This document shows positions 22,520 to 27,004 of a DNA stretch of 27,004 nucleotides, one piece after another (position 1 is the stretch's first letter; each line of letters opens with the position of its first letter). This DNA is from JBMONI01 sp049324575 (GTDB lineage Bacteria > Omnitrophota > Omnitrophia > Omnitrophales > Aquincolibacteriaceae). The notes under the pieces are model-generated. The model searched no databases and had not been told where the DNA came from. It worked only from the letters and a program-made list of their open reading frames with translations. Location: assembly GCA_049324575.1 (NCBI GenBank), contig JBMONI010000005.1, forward strand, positions 1-27,004, read 5' to 3'. The translations under genes were made by a program, and so were the position numbers.

Positions 22520-25309
22520 ATGACCAAGCGGAAAACGATTTGGATCCTCGCGCTCGGGGCGCTCATTGGAATTTCTGGAGCGGTCTGGTATGATGCCGCC
22601 ATGAAAAACCCCCCTTGGGACCCTCCGTGGAAATTAATGCGCCAAGAGGCCGGCATCGAAGAATACCAACACCAGGCGAACGGCCTCAAAGTTCTCCTGC
22701 TCGAGGACGATTCGGCGCCTGTGGTCACCTTCATGGTGACCTATCTTGTGGGTTCGCGAAATGAAACCGAGGCCTTCCGCGGCGGCGCGCATTTGCTCGA
22801 GCATATGATGTTCAAGGGCACTCCCCGCTTCAATAAAGAAAAGAACACCCAGGCCGCCTACCTCCTTCAAAAGACCGGCGCTATGTTGAACGCCAGTACC
22901 TGGCAGGACGGCACAAACTATTACGAGACCCTTCCCGAGGACAAATTAGATCTCGCGATCGAGATCGAAGCGGACCGCATGCGCCACGCAAGGGTCCGCC
23001 GTGAGGACCTCGAGAGCGAAATGCCCGTCGTTCAAAGCGAATTTGACCGCATGGATAATTCTCCCTTGATTGCCCTCGATCATGCCGTCTGGGCCGCCGC
23101 CTTCGAGCATCATGCTTATCATTATCCGATCATCGGCGATCGTGGGGACCTCCGCCGAATGACGGCCGAGAACCTCAAGACCTTTTATGACCGCTATTAC
23201 TGGCCTAACAATGCGGTGATCGCCGTGATCGGCTGTTTTGAAAAAGAGGCCCTGTTGAAAAAACTGGATGAAAAATTCGGAGGGATCCCCCGTTCGCCCG
23301 AACCGCCTTCCCCAACCGTAGAAGCGGAGCCCGACCAAAAAGAAAAACGGTTTGTCCGAATCGAACGCGAAGACGCGACCGAGGCGGTCATGATCGCTCA
23401 CAAAGTACCACCAGCCCTTCACCAGGACACGATCGCTCTGGATCTTCTTTCGATCATTCTGAGCCGCGGAAAAACAAGCCGCCTCTACCAATTCCTGGTC
23501 CATCAGAACGCGGCCATCGATATCGACACCGGCCACTCTAAATCCTTCGATCCGGGGCTTTTCACGACCGAGATCATTCTGACCCCTGGGACCCGCCATG
23601 AAGATATTGAAAACGGGGTCCTGGACATGTACCGCCAGATCCAAAAAGAAGGCATCCTGCCTGAGGAGCTCGAACGGGCCAAGAACCAACTGCGCGCGCG
23701 GATCGCATTCAGCCGCGACGGATCTTTTTCGATGGCCAGTCAACTTAGCCGGGCTATTGCCGCCGGTGATTGGCGGTTCTTTTCGACCTATCTTGACCGG
23801 ATGGAAAAGATCACCCTGACCGATCTGCAGCGCGTTGCGAACGCTTACTGGATCCCGGAACACATGACGATCGGGCATCTGGTCTCCAAGGACCGGGAGG
23901 TTCTTGCCGCGAAACAAACGCCGATAGTTTTCAAACCTTGGAGCGAAGTCCGGCCGCCGAAGCCTGCGCCTTCTTCCTTTGAAACGGTCCCCGGGAGTGT
24001 GCCTTCCCCCAAGTCCTCACGGAGGAAAAAGTCCGCTCACGGAGAGCTCGCCAAACAGGTCAAAACGGCAAAGGCACGATCCCTGCGGATCCTGACCCTC
24101 TCGACGGCGGTCAAGGACGTGGTTACGATCGCCGGCTCGATCGAAGGCGTCGGATACCTGCATGCGCCGAACCCCGCGATCGCCCATCTGGCAAGTTTAA
24201 TGCTTGAAGAAGGGACCCTGAATCGCACCAAATTCGAGATCGCGGATCTCCTTGAAACCCAGGGAGCCTCCCTCCATTACAAACTGGACCATGACCGCCT
24301 CAGTTTTTCGGCCCGCTGTCTTTCCCGGGACGTCGCGCTCGTGCTTGAGATTCTTGCCGAAGAGCTTCGTCTGCCGCTCTTTGACGGCGACGAGTTCAAA
24401 AAACAGGTCGACCAGATGAAGGTCCATATCCGCCAGCTCATGAGCGATACAACGGCTCAATCCTACTCGGCCCTGTCGCGAAAGATCTATGAACCCACCC
24501 ACCCTTATTATGAGATCCCATTCGAAGACCATCTCAAACTCCTGGATACCGTCACTCTCGAAGAGGTCCGGAAATTCCATCAAGCGCATTACGGCGTGAA
24601 CGGGATGCTCCTGATCGCCGTCGGAGATCTGTCCCATCGGGCTTTCTCCGCCGAAGTCAAAAAACAGTTTGCAGGCTGGAAATCCGTGAAGCCCTCGGTC
24701 GCCGTGGTTAATGACTTCAAGCCGATGGATGCCCCCACGATCACAAGGATCCCGATCCCCGAGAAGGTCAATGTCGATGCCGTCCTGGGACACGCCTTGC
24801 CCCTCGTTAAAACCGACAAAGATTACCTCGCCGCTTATGTGGCAAATGCGATCCTCGGCGGGAATTTCTCCGCACGGCTCTCCAACCGCATCCGCGACGA
24901 AATGGGGCTGACGTATGCGACGTATTCGATCCTGCACGGGCTGGATGCCGTCACGATGGGCCACTGGGAGATCGACATCATCCTCAACGAGTCCCAGTTC
25001 GGAAAAGGAATCGACGCGGTCCGCGAGGAACTCCGCCTGTTTGCAGACCGGGGCGTAACCGCTGAAGAACTCCGCGACAAACAGGAAACGCTCGCCGGCA
25101 TCTTCAAGGTCACCCTTTCGACCACCCCTGGAGTTGCACGCGCGCTGCTTGAAAATGAAGAGCTCGGGTTCCCCGTAAGCTATCTTGACGAACTTCCGTC
25201 GAAGATCGAGGCCCTCGATCTCGGGACTATCAACGACGCCATCCGCCGTTATTTCCATCCCGAAAAACTCCATCTCGCCGCCGCCGGCCCTTTCGGGAAT
25301 GACGCCTAA
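22520..25309 (+). CDS. M16 family zinc metalloprotease, double-domain (active plus inactive halves), 929 aa
   Basis: A pitrilysin/processing-peptidase-type (M16) protease. I choose the ATG at 22520 because it starts a signal-anchor (MTKRKTIWILALGALIGISG), which would place the enzyme in the periplasm; the frame upstream is open but has no suitable leader. The inverted zinc motif HLLEH is at residues 91-95 (GGAHLLEHMMFKGT), with the distal ligand probably E174 in VVQSEFDR. The first M16 C-lobe contains SRLYQFLV. A basic linker (about 480-515) joins a second M16 unit that lacks HxxEH (LMLEEGTLNRT at that place) but keeps the RIRDEMGLTYATYS substrate-binding Arg/Tyr (about 790). The chain thus fuses the two halves that other bacteria encode as separate genes. 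It overlaps the downstream HAD gene by 11 nt and is divergent from the DUF6178-type gene. A weak TTGCGG-N18-TACACT promoter lies at 22470-22499. Confidence 0.93.
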   Translation: MTKRKTIWILALGALIGISGAVWYDAAMKNPPWDPPWKLMRQEAGIEEYQHQANGLKVLLLEDDSAPVVTFMVTYLVGSRNETEAFRGGAHLLEHMMFKGTPRFNKEKNTQAAYLLQKTGAMLNASTWQDGTNYYETLPEDKLDLAIEIEADRMRHARVRREDLESEMPVVQSEFDRMDNSPLIALDHAVWAAAFEHHAYHYPIIGDRGDLRRMTAENLKTFYDRYYWPNNAVIAVIGCFEKEALLKKLDEKFGGIPRSPEPPSPTVEAEPDQKEKRFVRIEREDATEAVMIAHKVPPALHQDTIALDLLSIILSRGKTSRLYQFLVHQNAAIDIDTGHSKSFDPGLFTTEIILTPGTRHEDIENGVLDMYRQIQKEGILPEELERAKNQLRARIAFSRDGSFSMASQLSRAIAAGDWRFFSTYLDRMEKITLTDLQRVANAYWIPEHMTIGHLVSKDREVLAAKQTPIVFKPWSEVRPPKPAPSSFETVPGSVPSPKSSRRKKSAHGELAKQVKTAKARSLRILTLSTAVKDVVTIAGSIEGVGYLHAPNPAIAHLASLMLEEGTLNRTKFEIADLLETQGASLHYKLDHDRLSFSARCLSRDVALVLEILAEELRLPLFDGDEFKKQVDQMKVHIRQLMSDTTAQSYSALSRKIYEPTHPYYEIPFEDHLKLLDTVTLEEVRKFHQAHYGVNGMLLIAVGDLSHRAFSAEVKKQFAGWKSVKPSVAVVNDFKPMDAPTITRIPIPEKVNVDAVLGHALPLVKTDKDYLAAYVANAILGGNFSARLSNRIRDEMGLTYATYSILHGLDAVTMGHWEIDIILNESQFGKGIDAVREELRLFADRGVTAEELRDKQETLAGIFKVTLSTTPGVARALLENEELGFPVSYLDELPSKIEALDLGTINDAIRRYFHPEKLHLAAAGPFGNDA

Positions 25310-26024
25310 AAAACTCCTTCTTTTCGACATTGATGGCACGCTGCTCTATTCAGGGGGCGCGGGACGCCTGGCGATCGAAAAGACCCTCGAAAAAACCCTG
25401 GGGATCCAGAATGCCTGGGGCAATACACGGCCGGACGGAAAGACCGACCGGAAGATCTTCGAAGAGATCGCTATGAAACGCAGCCGGCGCAAGATCTCGG
25501 AGAAACTTTGGGGCCGGATGCAGGCGCTCTACATCCGGCATTTCCGGAGGCACATTCCGCACTCGCCTTTTCGGCTCATGCCCGGAGTCCCCGGGATCCT
25601 CCGCCAACTCGCAAAACACAAGGACAAACTCGTCCTCGGCGTTCAAACCGGCAATCTCGAAAGAACGGCCTGGTTGAAGCTCGAGCGCGGGAGGATACGC
25701 CATTTTTTCAAATTCGGCGGATTCGGGTCGGACAGCAGTAAGCGGACCGGGCTCATACGAAAAGCAATCGATCGCGGCGAAGTCCATGTGGGCATGCGCA
25801 TCCCGCGCCGCTCGGTCTTTATTCTGGGAGACGCTCCCCAAGACATCCGGGCCGGAAAAAAATTAGGGGCAAGGACCATCGCCGTGCTCACGGGGAAAAC
25901 CCCGCCGGAGAAGATTCTCGCGCTGCGGCCGGATCTGGTCCTGCGCGATCTTTCCGAAGCGAAAAAACTTCTCGCTTTCCTCCTTGATGGAGCCTCGGCG
26001 CCTTATTCGACCCCGAAAGTTTGA
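25299..26024 (+). CDS. HAD-superfamily hydrolase (phosphatase-like), 241 aa
   Basis: A HAD phosphohydrolase, probably acting on a small phosphorylated metabolite in the cytoplasm. All four motifs are visible: motif I FDIDGTLL (nucleophile D10, acid D12), motif II Thr in VQTGN (T117), motif III Lys (K148 in SSKRTG) and motif IV ILGDAPQDI (D178, D182). The cap between motifs I and II is helical (about residues 16-90), as in phosphoglycolate-phosphatase-like subfamily I members. The start ATG lies inside the end of the M16 gene (11-nt overlap), implying co-translation; the frame extends further upstream but only as a shadow of the protease. The substrate cannot be told. It converges on trmI with a 15-nt gap, and no terminator hairpin is visible there. 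Confidence 0.9.
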   Translation: MTPKKLLLFDIDGTLLYSGGAGRLAIEKTLEKTLGIQNAWGNTRPDGKTDRKIFEEIAMKRSRRKISEKLWGRMQALYIRHFRRHIPHSPFRLMPGVPGILRQLAKHKDKLVLGVQTGNLERTAWLKLERGRIRHFFKFGGFGSDSSKRTGLIRKAIDRGEVHVGMRIPRRSVFILGDAPQDIRAGKKLGARTIAVLTGKTPPEKILALRPDLVLRDLSEAKKLLAFLLDGASAPYSTPKV

Positions 26025-26039
26025 ATAAAGATCCGCAGA

Positions 26040-26846
26040 CTAGACGGTCTTGGTGCCAAAGAGAAGATACTCGGTATGCGAGACCATGCGCTGGACCGGA
26101 CGTGTTTTCCCTGCACGCGCGAGGATCGGCCGCTCCAGAAGTTCCACGCATTCGACCCCGATAAACCCGTGCTCACGCAAAGCCTCCGCCATGCGTTCGA
26201 TCTGATTGACCGTAGGGTTCAGACTGATAACCTTGGCACCCCCGCACAGAACTTTCTTTACGTTCTCGATCTCCTCCCAAGGGGTCGGGATATCAAGGAT
26301 CGCCGCATGAAAACCCTCCTCGGGAAACGGCTCGCCGGGCACGCGCTGGTGAAAGACCACGTTTTTCTCGAGTCCCGCGCGGGTGATATTTTTGACCGCA
26401 TTCTTGGGGAGATCCGTACGGCAATCGAAGGTATGTACACAGCCCTCCGGAGCGACCGTCTGTGCAAGCGCCAACGTAAGCGCGCCTGAACCCGTTCCCA
26501 CCTCGAGGATCTTTCCGCCGGTGCGGATGCCCCCCTTCAGGATGAGATAGCCGGCATCTTTCGGATAGACGACACCGCTTTCCCGGGAAGCTTTCATCAT
26601 TAGATCATCCAGGGTCGGCTTCAGAAGATATCCCGTGTCGTATTCACATTCGATCTTTTTCCCGAACTCAAGTCCGATCCATGCCTCGGTCGCCAGGGGC
26701 TTGCCGCAGTGGATCCCCACCTGCTTCCCGGGCAAAACCTCAACCAGGTAGGTGACTTCTTTTTTCTCGAACCACAGGAGGACCAAGTCCCCCGCTTGGA
26801 TCGTTCGCGATGAATTTTTAACCGGTTCTCCCATTTTCCTTACCAT
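26040..26846 (-). CDS. trmI: tRNA (adenine(58)-N(1))-methyltransferase
   Basis: Uses S-adenosylmethionine to methylate N1 of A58 in the tRNA T-loop (class I Rossmann methyltransferase, normally a tetramer). The N-terminal beta-barrel-like region (1-90) is followed by YPKDAGYLILKGGIRTG (94-110) and SAM motif I ILEVGTGSG (113-121). Motif IV is seen as LDIPTPW (184-190). The C-terminal family signature RPVQRMVSHTEYLLF is present; the usual HTGY reads HTEY here. The length (268 aa) is normal. The ATG at 26846 overlaps the preceding gene's stop as ATGGTAA, which supports this start and translational coupling. An internal ATG at 26834 (MGEPVK) is an alternative. Confidence 0.93.
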   Translation of the reverse strand: MVRKMGEPVKNSSRTIQAGDLVLLWFEKKEVTYLVEVLPGKQVGIHCGKPLATEAWIGLEFGKKIECEYDTGYLLKPTLDDLMMKASRESGVVYPKDAGYLILKGGIRTGGKILEVGTGSGALTLALAQTVAPEGCVHTFDCRTDLPKNAVKNITRAGLEKNVVFHQRVPGEPFPEEGFHAAILDIPTPWEEIENVKKVLCGGAKVISLNPTVNQIERMAEALREHGFIGVECVELLERPILARAGKTRPVQRMVSHTEYLLFGTKTV

Positions 26847-27004
26847 CCTTCTGCTTGGGCATGTTCCAAAAGCCGTTGAAATCCCGAAGCCAGATGATCC
26901 GGAGCGGCCTGGCGCAGCGCTTCCTCCGTCGAAAAACCCTGGCTCACGACCGCAACTTCGATCCCCGCATTGCGCGCGGTCTCAATATCGACTTCACTGT
27001 CGCC
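26840..27004 (-). CDS. gph: Phosphoglycolate-phosphatase-like HAD hydrolase, C-terminal part only
   Basis: The last 54 codons of a gene that enters from the right edge, ending at TAA (26840-26842). The fragment starts with GDSEVDIETARNAGIEVAVV, which is HAD motif IV (GDSxxDxxxAxxAG) followed by the usual final beta-strand and helix (DHLASGFQRLLE). This pattern is typical of Gph-type phosphatases that remove 2-phosphoglycolate. Only the C-terminus is visible, so the exact substrate class is inferred. It overlaps the trmI start by 7 nt. Confidence 0.85.
   Translation of the reverse strand, partial: GDSEVDIETARNAGIEVAVVSQGFSTEEALRQAAPDHLASGFQRLLEHAQAEGW

Noticed and set aside
21450..22520. A 356-codon plus-strand frame opposite the DUF6178-type gene
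   Set aside because: Antisense shadow with no family pattern; the minus-strand frame has the conserved motif and coupling to DUF167.
24197..25339. A 380-codon minus-strand frame opposite the M16 protease
   Set aside because: Antisense of a clearly recognisable protease; no motif or ribosome site.

Overview
The window comes from a diderm (outer-membrane) bacterium of moderate-to-high GC. It carries a two-partner secretion pair, Sec-type signal peptides, a TIGR04073-type protein and a DUF6178-type protein, all pointing to an outer membrane. This mixture fits Omnitrophota, the PVC group or a deltaproteobacterial-type lineage. The taxonomy is inference from gene families only.

Left part (1-2560): a minus-strand pair encodes a small signal-peptide/membrane protein and a zinc-ribbon membrane protein that is cut by the left edge. 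A small XRE-type helix-turn-helix protein (minus) then diverges from a GT87-type (DUF2029) polytopic glycosyltransferase (plus).

Regulatory highlight (2561-3040): this long gap is not empty. After a candidate promoter come two tandem copies (154-bp period) of what I read as the cyclic-di-GMP-I (GEMM-I) riboswitch aptamer. Both copies carry the hallmarks GGCAAACC, a GTAA-capped hairpin, GGGACG, CAAAGCC, a P2-type hairpin and a CUGG-CU-CC-type 3' segment. In both, an identical-length 41-nt, two-hairpin insertion splits the usually contiguous GACG|CAAA loop. A 15-bp hairpin then buries the Shine-Dalgarno sequence of the next gene, a secreted 287-aa protein of unknown function (3041-3904).

Centre (3905-18465): a minus-strand two-partner secretion operon, tpsB (575 aa, POTRA plus Omp85-type barrel) followed 44 nt later by tpsA (4218 aa, filamentous-haemagglutinin-type giant exoprotein). 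It ends in a strong intrinsic terminator. tpsA is built of internally repeated beta-helix modules, including a recent 639-bp tandem duplication. It converges on the riboswitch-controlled gene.

Right part (18466-27004): a 470-nt non-coding stretch is followed by tRNA-Thr(TGT) and tRNA-Tyr(GTA) with their own promoter and terminator, then dtd (D-aminoacyl-tRNA deacylase). Next are a TIGR04073-type secreted small protein, a DUF6178-type gene coupled to a DUF167 (YggU-type) gene, an M16 double-domain metalloprotease overlapping a HAD phosphatase, and a coupled pair of a phosphoglycolate-phosphatase-like gene (only its C-terminus is present) and the tRNA m1A58 methyltransferase TrmI. Housekeeping tRNA functions (two tRNAs, dtd, trmI) therefore sit beside a surface/adhesion module. 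A second messenger known to control biofilm life appears to control a secreted product next to the giant adhesin.
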